Shown here one piece after another: positions 1 through 12,360 of a DNA stretch of 64,000 nucleotides. Made by a program: the position numbers and the translations under genes. Location: NCBI GenBank assembly GCA_013399895.1, contig VXBA01005104.1, forward strand, positions 124,001 to 188,000, given 5' to 3'. Positions within the stretch are counted from its first letter, which is position 1; each line of letters opens with the position of its first letter. The DNA comes from Serilophus lunatus (lineage: Eukaryota; Chordata; Aves; Passeriformes; Eurylaimidae). Below the pieces are notes generated by a model, which worked only from the letters and a program-made list of their open reading frames with translations, was not told where the DNA came from and did not search any database.

Positions 1-45
1 CAAGTACTCCTCTACGGTACAGATGACCACTTCTCCACAAATATA
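1..45 (-). CDS. Candidate internal exon at left edge (partial), unidentified protein
   Basis: On the minus strand a pyrimidine-rich acceptor (TTTTGCCTTTTAG) precedes 45 open bases running off the window. In phase 0 they read YICGEVVICTVEEYL. A second frame is also open (YLWRSGHLYRRGVL), so the frame depends on the upstream donor. Phase 0 fits the candidate exon at 1515-1415 if that exon ends at AAG/GTTATG. I do not recognise the protein. The exon call rests on splice-site shape and phase only. The gene would continue to the left of the window. Confidence 0.35.
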
Positions 46-1414
46 CTAAAAGGCAAAACTGACAGATACATTCCAAGCTGGGAACAGTGTGTTTTCTACA
101 AATAAAACCAAAACAATAGGTGGCTTACAGCACATTACTTTGTGCCTAAACCAGCTAGCACAATTCACAGGTAACAGCCAACAACAGCAACCTGACACAG
201 GGCTTTGTCATAGCTCTGCTACTCACTTTATGCAGAAAAGGTGATTTAAGTGAACTTTATTTCTACATGCTGTACTCAAATCACAAAGGAGTTTTTTAAT
301 AGTTAAAGCACCCTCCAAACAATCCAGATGTACCCCTAGGATAACACATGAATTTTATCTTGAGTATCACTTAGAGGTTAGTAGTAAGCTCAAACATTCC
401 AAATTACAGTCCTGTAAAAAGAACTTTTATTTGTTCTTTTCTGATATTACTTTTATAGTACTACTTGAATGACTACTGATTATTTCAGGATTAAGAACTC
501 TTAAAGCTAACCTAATAAAAAATAAATTGGTCATTGTATAGATGCAAGAGCTCAACTTGAGGCAGATGGCAGAGAGACAGTCTAATGGAAAGAGTTAAGA
601 CAGGGATGAGGGGAAGCCTTACAGTAAGACTATAAGTCTTCACACTAGGAAGCACGAGCAATCTCACACACAAAGGATCCAGAGAATGGAGACTAAGTAC
701 TACAGACACACACTAAGTGCCATCTGGCTGACCTGTAACACCTCAAAACTTATGCACAAAGTTCATTTGCTTCTTCTAAGTGTCTGTAGTTGAACAGACG
801 GACCACAAATTTCTAGTTTCTTGCACCAGCTCACTGAACTGTTTGTAGTTGTGAGAGTAGTTGGAGCTATGCTTCTCTCTAATATTCAGACCTTCCACCT
901 TTGTGGTTGCCTGGTTACTTCTGAAAGGATGAATACTTGTCTCCAAAATGCTTATTGGTGTCTGAAAGTGCTCTGGCAAGTCTCCTACAGGTGTAAATGC
1001 TTAAATGTTTTAAAGAACAGTAAGACTACAGGGATATGCTCGTTTGACATGTTTATTTTGCATATAGTTAGTTACCCTGATTAGTACCGTACTACAAGAG
1101 TAACCAATGCACTACAGATAACACCCTGTTTGTTTGCTTTCATAAAATTAACTCTGCCAGTACATTTTCCATCTGGCTGGAATGGAATGAGTAATTTGTC
1201 TCCAAGACATCATTCTGAACGATAGAAGGGACAACATCTGTCTCTCAAGGTTCACCTCAGATAGGAATGTGATATGTCAGTCTAAACTGACATAAATAAG
1301 ATAAACTGACTCTGCCCCATCCATGGCTTATTGGAAAAGGACAGCTTTATCAATTAATATAATCTAAATCCCATACTTGGAGGAGCAACTGTTTCAGAAA
1401 AAAGACAACATAAC
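46..1414. other. Putative intron, no clear element
   Basis: This stretch lies between two candidate minus-strand exons. It holds a 67-codon minus-strand frame (979-776) whose peptide looks protein-like (for example NYKQFSELVQETRNLW). It ends in TAG and has no donor/acceptor combination that fits its neighbours' phase, so I did not call it an exon. No repeat was recognised. Confidence 0.35.
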
Positions 1415-1515
1415 CTTTCCACCTGCTATCTCTGTGCTGCCTCTTGTTCGGTCAGAGCCATCAAATTCCTCCCGAGCTGTTGAGGATGTTTGCATAGATA
1501 CTGTCATCATCACAT
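1415..1515 (-). CDS. Candidate internal exon, Ser/Thr-rich segment, unidentified
   Basis: Minus-strand segment of 101 bp with acceptor TTTCATGTCTGCAG and donor AAG/GTTATG. Two leading bases are followed by 33 open codons beginning VMMTVSMQTSSTAREEF and ending TEIAGGK. The other two frames contain stops. The 2-nt start phase matches the 1-nt end of the candidate exon at 3211-3157, and the phase-0 end matches 45-1. The donor is weak (GTTATG); an alternative donor at GCAG/GTGGAA would end the exon at 1423 in a different phase. The length is typical of vertebrate internal exons. The peptide is hydrophilic and Ser/Thr-rich with no motif I recognise. Confidence 0.4.
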
Positions 1516-1954
1516 CTGCAGACATGAAATATATACCATGATACCCTATAAACTCTTTTGCACAACTACCAGGAAACTACATCCTCTTGATTATATCTAG
1601 CATCACTGGGAAGGAAGAGCAGCAAAAACATCTCTTTGCTTCACATGCACAGACAAAGCTACTTACACCACATTAATGGAAAATACCGAGGTTCTCAGTC
1701 AAGAGCTAATTGCTATGGTCAGAACCTACCAACAAGTAAACTGATGAATATTTGAATAAAGAGATTGTGAAGGAGAGAAAGGGAGCTATGTTAATCTACA
1801 ACTGCTCACACCAATCCCTAAACAATCTGTTTATGACCAGCAATATACTTTGAGCTTCTTAAAGGGCCACTTGCATTACAGACATACTGAATGGTGTTTG
1901 GGCAGACTTGTATAGAAACAAAATGCAGACCTATACTTCAGAAGAACTGTATTC

Positions 1955-2351
1955 TATTGAGGGATTCCTTTCAGAAGGAGGACACAGCAAGGCATATGCC
2001 CTCCGGCCATCCTCGCACCTTAACAATAGGTGCCCGTAGCAGATCAAAGAGGGTACTTCGAAAGGTGATAAGGATGTAGCCTGGTCAAAGAAGGAACTTA
2101 AGAATGTGAAGATAAGAATGGAAGAGCATTGTGTTGCAAGAGATGTGAATATGCAAATATATGACCAATCAACTTAATAGTTGAAGCGCGCGGCAAGGCA
2201 GATGAAACAAAGCTGTAGTAGATTAGAGTGCCTGTCCCACGTGTGCGGGAATGAAATGGCTATTTAACCTGTACCCTTCTGCAATAAAAAAAGAGCAAGC
2301 ATCATACTTCTATGAAGGCACATGTTTGACTCGGAAAGCTCCTTTGCTACA
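1955..2351 (+). mobile_element. Solo LTR of an endogenous retrovirus, ERVK/alpharetrovirus-like
   Basis: The segment ends in ..TTTGCTACA and is flanked by the same six bases, GTATTC, at 1949-1954 and 2352-2357. A 6-bp target duplication is usual for alpha/betaretrovirus-type elements. A TATA-like TATTTAA at 2261-2267 lies only about 20 bp before AATAAA at 2283-2288. That very short R region is known from avian leukosis-type LTRs. The 5' end reads TATTG, one change from the canonical TG. An alternative inner start at 2075 (TGTAGC) gives a perfect 6-bp inverted repeat with the terminal GCTACA but no target duplication. No internal proviral sequence flanks it, so it is a solo LTR. It lies in an apparent intron, in the opposite orientation to the candidate gene. 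Confidence 0.55.
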
Positions 2352-3156
2352 GTATTCATATAAAATATATATTATATGTATGCATTTATGTATTTAGCAC
2401 AACTATTCTTCAAGGCAGAGTTTGTCCCTGTCTTAAAGGCAGGCCTCTGACATATTATGCTGCCAGTATTCTACACTATATATTGCTGTCCCATAACTCA
2501 CACCACCTCAAACCCATTTCATACCCACTCTATTATTGTGGCTACAAAGGATTTTAAGAGAATGATATAAAGTGATCTCACTCACCAGTGTACTCACTAG
2601 CTGAAAACATCTCTGAACTCTTTCTACTGTAATACACAGAATATACCCTGCTGTAATTGCTGGGCTGTTCATTTTATCCCCTGGTGTCATTTACTGAAAT
2701 GCCATCAATTCAAATTAGTTTTCATAAACTCTGCAGTCTGGGACTTTGAAACAGCATCCTCTCCTTAGTATTCTTTTTCTAATAAATGGCAAATTAATCA
2801 GCTAACATCTGCTAAACAAACAGAAAAAGCAAAATAAATGCAATTTAAATATTTTGTTTGTTCTCAGATCACTGATAGCATTACAGAAACAGAAATACTA
2901 CCTGCCCCTATTAAGTTCTGCAAATACATGTGAACCTGATAGAAAGTATTGTGTTTGCCTAAACCAGCCATACAATTACAATGCTGTAAAATCAAACCAG
3001 TTTACAAATGGCATCTTTCAAACAAACGCATTCTGGGGAAAAACGTCCCCTTTAAAACTCTCTCAAAAAAGACACTACCTCATATGAAAAATCCTCCCCA
3101 AACTTCTCCCCTCTAATTTGAGCAAGACAAACCAATCAAAAGCCACGGACACTTAC

Positions 3157-3211
3157 TTTCATCAAGATCAACAGTAATTTCTGTTAAAATTTTGGCCTGT
3201 TGAATTGCAGT
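3157..3211 (-). CDS. Candidate internal exon, unidentified
   Basis: A near-perfect minus-strand donor (GATGAAA/GTAAGTGT) ends an open segment read in phase 0 as TAIQQAKILTEITVDLDE plus one base. The acceptor (..GATTATGAG) has almost no pyrimidine tract, which is the weak point. Its start phase (0) fits the end of 5970-5812, and its 1-nt end fits the 2-nt start of 1515-1415. The hydrophilic, regular peptide looks like real coding sequence but matches no family I know. Confidence 0.33.
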
Positions 3212-5811
3212 CTCATAATCTCATTTTCTATTTTATTGTTTGCCTTTGGATTTAAACAGCAGAGAATTTCAGTTCATACTAGTTTCTGATGTCTCATGCA
3301 TTCCATATCAAAATTAATTCAATTTTTACATACCTACACCAGTTAGTTGAAAGACAACTGGTATGATTTTAAGAACAGAGACTGCAAAACACTGGGAAGG
3401 GCACAGAAGACCATGCAGCATTTACTGCTGACAAGAAGAATGACTTTAATGTCCCTATGCCACCACTTCACAAATTTCTTTCTACAGAGGACATTAATCA
3501 ACGTGTGTCACTGACACGGCAGAAGTTGTCAACCCTCTTGGTTGTTATATTACTGCAGAATGCAGCTGCTGCAGCTTCACTCAGAGTTGACACCTGAGCT
3601 GAACTCTGGGAACACTGCATCAGTTGTCAGTGGAGTCGTGATTGAGACCTATGTCTGCTGCAACACCTTTCCTTTCAGGCTGGGTAAGCCACTTTTAGTG
3701 ACCCAACATCACTATAGGGGGGGATTAATTTTATTACTCTTTCACTGAAAAGACTACTTAAAAAAATGTATTTTTCTCTATACGAATGACTGGTGACTCA
3801 AAAGAGCTGCCTGAAAATGACTCAAATTATTTGTTGTGATTATTTCCTATAGAACCTGGCATACAAAATTCCAGCTTTGCTTACCAAAACCACTTTCCCA
3901 CAAGTGTTTTTATATGACTCTGTTTCTTCCACAGGGTAAAACAAGAAATATGATATCATTAGCATCTTCCTCTTTGGGAAATTGAGGAGAACTAAATCAG
4001 GTGACTTGCTACTATTACATCAGAAAATAATGGTCCTGTCTGCAATAAAAATGGAATTTAGCAGATTCCAAAGCAATGTCTTTAATACCAGAGTCAGCTT
4101 CCCTCACCTTCTGTTATTTCCTAGCTCAGTAACCCAAACTAAACAAGCAAGAAATTATCTCAAACTACGTCCTGAAACTTTGATTCACACATGGACAGGC
4201 AGGCAAAAACCACCACAGGTGGAGAGAGTGTGTACCTACAGAGTATATTTAGGATGTTTTACAACTGTATAACAGACTGCTATTCTTACTTCAAACCTAT
4301 CTTAGCTAAAAAGCAACGATAAAAATCACAGTAGGAAACTTTAGAAACGTCTAATACCCAAAGAGAAGATTCTTTAATCAAAGAAGTAAAATCAAGATTA
4401 AGAAGAAATGAACTTCAATTACAATTAAACTCAGCAGCTCAGCCTCTTATTTTTTCAGTTTAAGGGTAATAGAGTTTATTATTTATTGCACTATTTTGTT
4501 TGCTATTGCCTTCGTCACTGATCTCAGAGCATTTCAGAGCTTGTGTATTTCTTTTTTCTTACTGTTTTCGTACAGCTAACAAAGTACTTTTTGTATGTGC
4601 ACAGGAAAACATTTCAGTACCACAATTAACAGAACTAGAACATCCCTCTAGCAGAATACTTTAAATGTTTTGAGTTGTTCAAACCCTATAGGCATCATGG
4701 GATTACATCCATATTGTCCACAGGGACACCCCTTAATCAGGATGCAGGCACTGACACACACTTGTGCTAAATGCAATGCTCCAGCCTCTACATTACCCAG
4801 CTTGAAAGGCTCACATAAGCACCACACTCATTTCTCACAGAGGTGACTTTTTCCAAGCAACCCTGCTGGTGGCCTTGATGAGATTTTAGAGGTTTTTCTC
4901 TGAAGCAAAAAGGAGAAACTGGCTCAACCACTTGGCTGCAACAAAAATTCACAGCCATGTGAAAAAAAGTGTTGAGAAGGTTTGGGTTTTTTTTTAAACT
5001 TGGAGTAATTATTTCCTTTTCAAACAAAACACACAGCGCTTAGAGGAAAAGGAATTGTTACATACATTTCCACATGAGTAACATACCAGTGCAAGTTAAC
5101 ATTACTGGAATTAAATATTCTAGGTAAAATCCAAAGCCGCTTCAGTTCTTACTTCCACTCACAGTGCACTGAGACAGCTGAGTAAGAAAGCTTCAATAAT
5201 AGAGTATCAGGAGTATATATCTTTTTTCATCAAATACAGGGCATATATTACATCATGGGCCTGTCAACAAGAAATGGGCTGTAAGCTATAGCTGGAAAGA
5301 AAAGCAGATGATAGCAAGTGGTACTTTATGGAGACAGTTCCTAGTAAGTGTGCCCATTCATAATAAACTTTAATAAAGTATCCTTAGAGGGTATGAAGTT
5401 TTTGCAGTACTCCCCAGCACGGTCTTGCAAAATAAATACACCTCTCCTTACAAAATTCACCTGTTGGTACTTGGAAAACACAGCACCTTCTACCAATTAA
5501 GAGCACACACAGCACAGCCAACTGAATCTTGCTTCCTTTTTCACTACTCCTCCTGACAAAGGAAGAATTTACAAGTAACTAGAGTATTGCTTTGCTTTGT
5601 TTGTGCAACAAACTCTAAATGGTAACAGTCTCATGTCAAGCATTATGCACAAAAATGCTGTAAGCACAAGAACTCACAGGTCGGGGAAGGCAGTGACAAA
5701 CGAAAGTCCTTGACATTCATCACCATAGTCCCTTCTTCTGTTTGCCACTTAAATGTGGGAAAACACAGAGCTATTCCCTCAGAGCTGGTTTGTAAGGTGA
5801 CATCTGACTAC

Positions 5812-5970
5812 CTGATCTGTGGTTCGGTTCAAAGTCAAAAAAGTTGGAGAAATTGCATTTAAGTCAGTATTATTGCACTCATGAAAAGCAAGTCTCAGCT
5901 CAACAGCATGGAGCTTTAGAAAAACAGTGGAGCTTGGCCAAGTTATGATCAACAAAATTTCTCCTGGTAG
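5812..5970 (-). CDS. Candidate internal exon of 53 codons, unidentified
   Basis: Minus-strand segment of 159 bp, phase 0 to phase 0. The acceptor follows a long pyrimidine tract (..TTTTCCAACTGTCAG) and the donor is GATCAG/GTAGTC. It begins LPGEILLIITWPSSTVFLKL and continues HAVELRLAFHECNN, then an Asn/Thr-rich tail ending NRTTDQ. The other two frames carry stops. The frame stays open upstream through an earlier possible acceptor, which would add codons reading IYFSPLKSTFSNCQ. The alternating hydrophobic pattern suggests beta strands. This is the longest and one of the best-bounded exon calls in the window. I cannot name the protein. Confidence 0.42.
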
Positions 5971-8900
5971 CTGACAGTTGGAAAATGTCGATTTGAGAGG
6001 AGAAAAGTATATCTGCATTTCATTAAGGAACCAGCACTATGGAAACTTTTATACATTGCTGCAGCATGAAGTGATATGCAAGAAAAAGGTGGATGATGAG
6101 AGCCACTAGGTCTGTAAAGGTAAAAGCTTAACAGCAATAACTTATTAAACATCTTCCAGTCCAGTAGTGACAGACAAGACCAGAAGAAAGCCACACACAC
6201 AGTCGCACAGCAGTGCAGCTGCATAGCATGGAACAATTTAAGCTCCATCTTTGACATTACTGTATGTATTTTAGCCCTATGATTGCATATCTTATTATAT
6301 GACACAATTTCCAGCAGGAAAAACAAACAAACAAAACAAAATCACAAAAGCAATTATTTACTATGCTCATGAAAAATTTGTGTAAACTGTTACAAACTTC
6401 CCCCATTTGTTAACACTGAAGCATCCCAAAATGTTTGCTGCTTTGCTTTCCAGAAAGGATACCATTTCTATTGCATACTCATAACTGCATTAAACTGTGA
6501 AACAAGTGATGAGGTCTCACAAGTGATTAGCAAGAGATTAGGCCTCATATCCAATCTACTAGAGGCTTAAGAAAAGGAAAAAACATGCAGGACTCATGAG
6601 GATTTTCCCTACCCAAGGCTCAGGTGCTTTTCTTGTTACATGGTTCTTTTTTCCCCACCCCGCCTCACCTCTCAATTAATACTGACCAAGTCCTTGCTAC
6701 ATCTTTGCTTCTTCAACAATCTTGGGCTATGGCCTGAATTCCGCCAGCTCCAGGAAACGGATGTTAATCAAACAGGGCCCCCTTGGCCCAGTTTCACGGT
6801 GAGGGGCACACTCAATACCAACAAAAACCATTTTCTTTTCCCCAAGGGGAGATAAAAGGGGTTGAGTCCAAGTTATGTAGCCTGAATTAGTTCTGGACTA
6901 TAGTCCTTACCCACCATGCTATGGAACCACTGCAGGAGCTAGAAATAAAAAGGCTACTTCTAAGTCACCTTTCCCCATGGTTTGCAAGGAAAACTGCTTT
7001 TAATAGTCACTAAAAGGCACTATGTGAAAAGTTGGAAAAAACTCCATTGTCCAGCTGCTACTCTTGCAACACTTAATACTCATTTAATACCCAGTAGGTA
7101 TTCACAGGCAATGCTTGATTAACAACGTCTTTCCCAAGTACATGACAGAAAGCCTGTTAACACTATTGAAACATGATACTAGCTTTTAAAATGTGTTTTC
7201 TAAACAGAAACATGGTCATTTTCCCCTGCTTACCCCCTCCTAAATAGGGCAGGTGGAGATCTCTTCAGTAAGCAGCAACCTTAACATCCAGTTCATCTAA
7301 CATACAGGAAGTTATGCCTGTGCATGCTAAGCTTAAGAATTACAAGCATGAATGTGTGCAAGCCAAATATTAAATTATTTAAAGATGAATTTCAATATTG
7401 ATTTAAACAGTATACTTATTTTGGCTCTCTGCTTTACGTGGATTTGGCAGACATGAAGCTTGTATGACTACTTTACAATTTTTTGAGACTTCAGTAGAAG
7501 ATATTTAGCATGTAAAAAAACTAATCATGTGTGCCCCTTGCCTTCCCCAAAACATTCTTTGCAAGTGAACTCAGCCTGCTTACATATTACGTATATATGA
7601 AACTACAGATGTAGGTTTCTGAAGAGAAATTAAAGCCCTCCTTAAAAAAAAAATAATTAAAAAAAATCAAACAATAAAGCTCACACCACTAAATCCCTTT
7701 GCATTTAATTACTTGGAAAAAGATTTACCTTTTTTCATCTCACAAATGAGTAGGAAAAGGCAACTGTCTCTGAATTGTTACTTGTTGCTTAGCTGGTGCC
7801 TGCTCAGAAATGTATTCCTTAGCACAGAAATCCTCTTCCTATTTCATAACTGGCTTAACTTGCAATCATTTAAACCAGACCCATCTGTTCACATAGATCA
7901 TTTTATAGAAGTTTCCTTCACATCCAAAAATCAAGAAGGGATGGATTTTTCATGACTACCTTCCTATATTGGGATTATTTGCTTAAAGACAGCTGTCTTG
8001 CATCACTATCTCCCTCAAAACTCCAAATGATGAGCAACCATGATTCAGTTTCTCAGATTCCTCTTGTATGTGAGATCAGCTTGGGATCATAGCATTTTGG
8101 CCCTGCAATTCAGCTGTGTCCTAGTTCTCTTTCCCTCTCATTTTGAAATGGGTTATTAGGGCCACCTCTTAGACAATAAGATAAATAATAGCTGTTGAGT
8201 TTATTGTATTTGAAGGTCATTTTTCACTCCACCTTCACCAATGTCTGTTCACAAGCTGACCAACATCTGTTGCGTAAAAACTGTAAATTCTTTATGGGAA
8301 AATAATTGAATCACTAGACAGAGGAACACCAATATGAAATACACAGCCATTAATTCCCTTCCCTACTTCCAAAGTTCACAATCTGCTGGAAGAGGTTTGT
8401 TAGAATGATGTATGAATTTAATTTAATCCAAATGGGAAATACAATAGGTTCCAAGCTTTAAGCATACCATGGTCATTATTACCACGTATTAGCTGTGATC
8501 CACAATATGACCCCACATTCTCCCAATAATATAAGGATTTCTATTTTGCCACAGTTTATTTTTCTTCTTTCATCTTAATTCACATATAAATGCATATATC
8601 TTCATTATACAACAGGAAGAATAGAACACCTTAATTTCTGTCCTCCTGGTAGCCTCCTCTGACTGCTTTCAGACAGGCATACACTGGAGATCAGTGTAGG
8701 AAACAAGGTTCTATTACTGCTGTACATTATTTCATAAGCCCCCAAGTTGCTTTTGTGTCTTGAGCTGCTGAATAGTGACAAGAAATTTAAGAACTTTGGC
8801 ATCGTTTTGTAATTAAATAAGCTGGGCAGATATAATTTTTTAAGCTCCCTTGCACACTGTAGAAACAATATCCTAAGGTTTCTTTTACTATCAATAACCA

Positions 8901-9121
8901 TCCCAGGTTTCACACAAGTATGTAAACCCAAGCTGCACCCATCAGTTCCATGACTTCTTCGCAGCTGCTTGTTTCCAACTGATGCTCATTCTCATTTCTA
9001 ATGAAGTGCAGTCAGTTTCTGATTTGGATTAGCCAGGGGTCAGTTTCAAGACATCATTTCTCCTTACATTTTGTTCCATAAAGCAAAGTGTCCAGAGGTC
9101 ATTGCTAAAGCCACGTCTCAC

Positions 9122-9161
9122 TCTGTTTTCAGGACTTGAATTTGAAACTCCAGAAATATCA
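9122..9161 (-). CDS. Candidate short exon, unidentified
   Basis: The acceptor is very good (AAAAAGTCTGTGTCTTGCCTGCAG on the minus strand) and the donor is AACAGA/GTGAGA. One leading base is followed by 13 codons reading DISGVSNSSPENR; another frame is also open. Neither frame joins cleanly in phase to the neighbouring candidates, so another exon is missing or this pairing is fortuitous. Confidence 0.25.
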
Positions 9162-11564
9162 CTGCAGGCAAGACACAGACTTTTTTCTTGTCACTTTTGT
9201 CCCAGCACTGATCATTATCCAATAAAATACCACTGATTCTTTTCAACCCCTAAATGGGAGCTCACCCTATTTTCAGTATCATTCTCAGTCTTTACTGCTA
9301 TATTTAGTAAAATGAATATATTTGATATGCAACCAAACAATACATTCTTAGAAATTAGCATTGTGAAGGACAACACATTTCACAGTTCAAAATCAGTTAG
9401 TGCTTGGAAACCAAACCACAGGATACATCAAACATGGTGAAATCAGAAAATACCAGTAAATCTCAGAAATGTTTGCACAGGTAGATCCTATATTTTAAAG
9501 CAACCCAAAATAACTAACAGCAAATAGATTTAAATATGAACATCATGGCAAACTATGAGGGAAGTAACCCAGGAAGAATGACCAGTTGATTATATCTAAC
9601 AGGCTTCTTCCTAGTGGATTTGGGATTGGACAGCAAATTAAGGCCAATTTTAAAGTTAGGATTTTAAATTAATAAAGATATTTCGCCGAATTGTACTAAT
9701 TAGCATGACAACAGAAACTCAAGTGATTACCATACTTTCTAAAATGAGCTTTAGAGCACAGAGGGACTTTGATACACATCAGCTGCATCAGGATCTTGTG
9801 AAACATTCCTGTATTGTGTTGTATGAAAAAACAAAGAGCCTGGAACACTGACTGCCAGAATTCTGAGAGCTGCGAGATACCTGATGGGAATTTTGGCTCA
9901 GTAAAAACTGACAGAGGACATAGCAAGGTTAGCAGGCCATCTGGCAGTCCCTGGAAATACTCAAAGGAGACATGATACCAAGCCTCCTATGCTGATGGCA
10001 GGGTGGGATAGAAAACAGAAATGTTTACAAAAATTAAACCACAGTAGGCTCAGAAAGAGTATTCACCTCATTCCTAATGGAACTAATCAATAAATTGTGT
10101 TTCATGGATAAAAAAGCTTGCCAGATTAAAAAAAAATAAAATCTAAAGATGCTTCGGGAAAATACTGCTTAAAGATGAAATAAGCCATCTAGTTGGAGGA
10201 GATTTTGGCAAAAGAGCACTGAAAGAGTCCAAGACCACTAAAGATACTGAGAATGTTCCGAGCGAAACTGTTCAGGCTTGCAGGGATGGACCCAGCACAG
10301 TTACCACTCCCTTAGAATGCACAGCCAGGACATGAATCAGTGACATCTTTCTTTCCTGGGGAATGTATCCAGTTGAAAAGCAACCAGCACAAGGAAGGAA
10401 CAGCTTCCATACAAATACAGTAACTCCCCCAGCTCAATTCTGAAGGGATTCCAAGGCACAGCATGTCAGACCTCACAGTGGCCCACACAACCAGTAGGAA
10501 CTCAGATAACATTATTTTGTTCTGTTTCTATGACAATATAAAACAATCACTGAAAAAGATGCAATTTCATCCATTGTGTTTTCTCCTTTACAGCACTGCA
10601 GGTGTTGCACAATCGCTTAATTTGAATTTATGGAGAAAGAGTCACAGATAGACCATTTTTACCAAATTTTCAAGGGAATTAGAGCATTGCTGAAATCGTT
10701 TAATACTTCTTGTGGTCACACTGATATACTGAAATTGTTGTTTTAATGTAAAATACAGAGCCACAGATAAAAGCCACTACATTTAAACCCATACAGATAT
10801 GCCTAACTACAGGCAGCATTACAATCCTCCCAAGTTTTTGAATCCCTGTCCATCTATACTTTAAACTACAGCTCTATTTTCAGCCACTCCATCACTCCTC
10901 CATACAAAATAAATGAGAAGTGTTAAGAGCTACCAAAACTACAATTTTCACAGTTGATCAACATATCACTACACAAAACAGATGTTTTTATAATCAAGGT
11001 GCACTGAAAAAACACCAGTACTTTCAATAGCCTCTCTCTCATACTCATTCTATGCTCATGTTAGACACAGCCCTTCAATATTTAAAGTTTGGGGGTTCCT
11101 TTTCCCACAAGAAATGTATCAGCTAAACTAAAACATTTTAAGGAATATTGAATCCTAACACAGTCTATACACTCAGAGAGTTAGATAACCTCACCCTTTG
11201 TGAAAAGGTGCTAGATTACTCTAGAGAACTAGGATAAAGGAACAAGACTCCTCAAAACAATGTGGATCACATCTACTCCAAGACTTCTGAAGGCACTGGG
11301 CTACTGGTATTTTCCTATCCACCTTCATTCTGTGATTCCTCATTCCTATAATAACCATGTATATGCCTTTCATACTATTGGAAGAACATTTCCTTTTCAG
11401 TACACACCTGGAACGCAAAAAATACCATTGCAGGGAAAAAATTCCAATACACTGAAGGCTCATATCCCTAAAGTGGGGGGTAGGGGGAAATCTGACCTCT
11501 GAACTCAAATCACTCAAAAAACCTCTCTAGACCTTGAGAGGCTCTGAAAGAAAAGTTCAGTTAC

Positions 11565-11607
11565 CATCTGCTGAGACATTACTGCCTCACCATGAGCTTC
11601 ATGTCTG
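11565..11607 (-). CDS. Candidate short exon, unidentified
   Basis: The minus-strand acceptor GGAATGTTTTTTCAG and donor GATG/GTAACTG bound 43 bp. One base plus 14 codons read RHEAHGEAVMSQQM; the phase-0 frame has a stop. A second donor-like GTGAGG sits inside. The peptide looks helical and hydrophilic. A second strong acceptor lies 110 bp upstream (AG at 11720-11719, after a long T/C run), and the two cannot both be used with a normal intron between them. Confidence 0.3.
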
Positions 11608-11898
11608 CTGAAAAAACATTCCCTATTTTATGCCATAAACCAAACAGTGCTCAAGACACCATTGCTTTTCACAAGACAGTCCTGCCCAGATTTCCACCCC
11701 TTTTGTTCAGCCATTTTTCTAAAAGAGGAAAAAAAAAGAAAGTAACATAAAAAGCATTTCTAAACAGTTTTGAATCCCTCTGGCATTGCCAGCACAATCC
11801 AACTGGTTTCAGCTTAGGTTATAAAAAAAAAAGGCAGCAAACCCCATCAAAACACACCAAAGAACCTCAAAGACTATGAAAGTGATATCAAAGGTAGG

Positions 11899-12360
11899 AT
11901 GGTCTCTGACCAACTGATCAACAGCAGCTGCAGTTCAGAACACGCCCGAGGAGCTGACAATCAACTTCTCCACTACTTCCACAGGGCGACACCTGTGGAA
12001 CCAGCCATCTCTGGCACTCTATTCCCCTACAGCAGCTCCTGCAGGAACATCTGTTATGAACTCATTTTGTGTGCGCTTGTCATAATAAAATACCAGATGT
12101 TTCCAAAGAGGAAGAATAATATAAAGAGAATCTATTTCAGCAAGGAGAGTGTTTGAAGCAGCGAGCAATAAGCAGATCCCAAAATGCTCTTTGGGTCTCA
12201 GCTGGTGAGAGGAGGTGGTGTGACTTAATCCTGCAGCAAGGTCAGCACTGTACAGAGCAGCTGGCCCATAGATCCTGTTGCAGGACAGCCTGCCAGTCCT
12301 TGCAGACTCTCTCTTGCTCCAATATCTGTCACAGAATGCAAACACCAGCCAAGTAAGTTT
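11899..12360 (+). other. GC-richer block with a plus-strand splice donor, possible non-coding exon
   Basis: This block is richer in G+C than its surroundings. It contains overlapping open frames on both strands, including 67 codons at 12153-12356 on plus and 108 codons at 12345-12019 on minus. The plus strand ends in a strong donor, GCCAA/GTAAGTTTC, at about 12352. No protein family is recognisable. It may be an exon of an antisense or long non-coding transcript, or chance. Confidence 0.2.

Noticed and set aside
776..979. Minus-strand frame of 67 codons with protein-like composition
   Set aside because: It ends in a stop before the candidate exon at 45-1, and no splice pairing fits its neighbours' phase. 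It is kept only as a note on the putative intron.
5949..6326. Minus-strand frame of 125 codons
   Set aside because: It overlaps the better-bounded exon candidate in another frame and has a random, Cys/Leu/Ser-rich composition.
6911..6938. Minus-strand 28-bp segment with excellent splice sites
   Set aside because: It is too short to distinguish from chance pairing, although one frame would join 5970-5812 if an earlier acceptor is used.
9266..9297. Minus-strand 32-bp segment reading VKTENDTENR between usable splice sites
   Set aside because: It cannot be joined in phase to the adjacent, better-supported candidate at 9161-9122, and it is very short.
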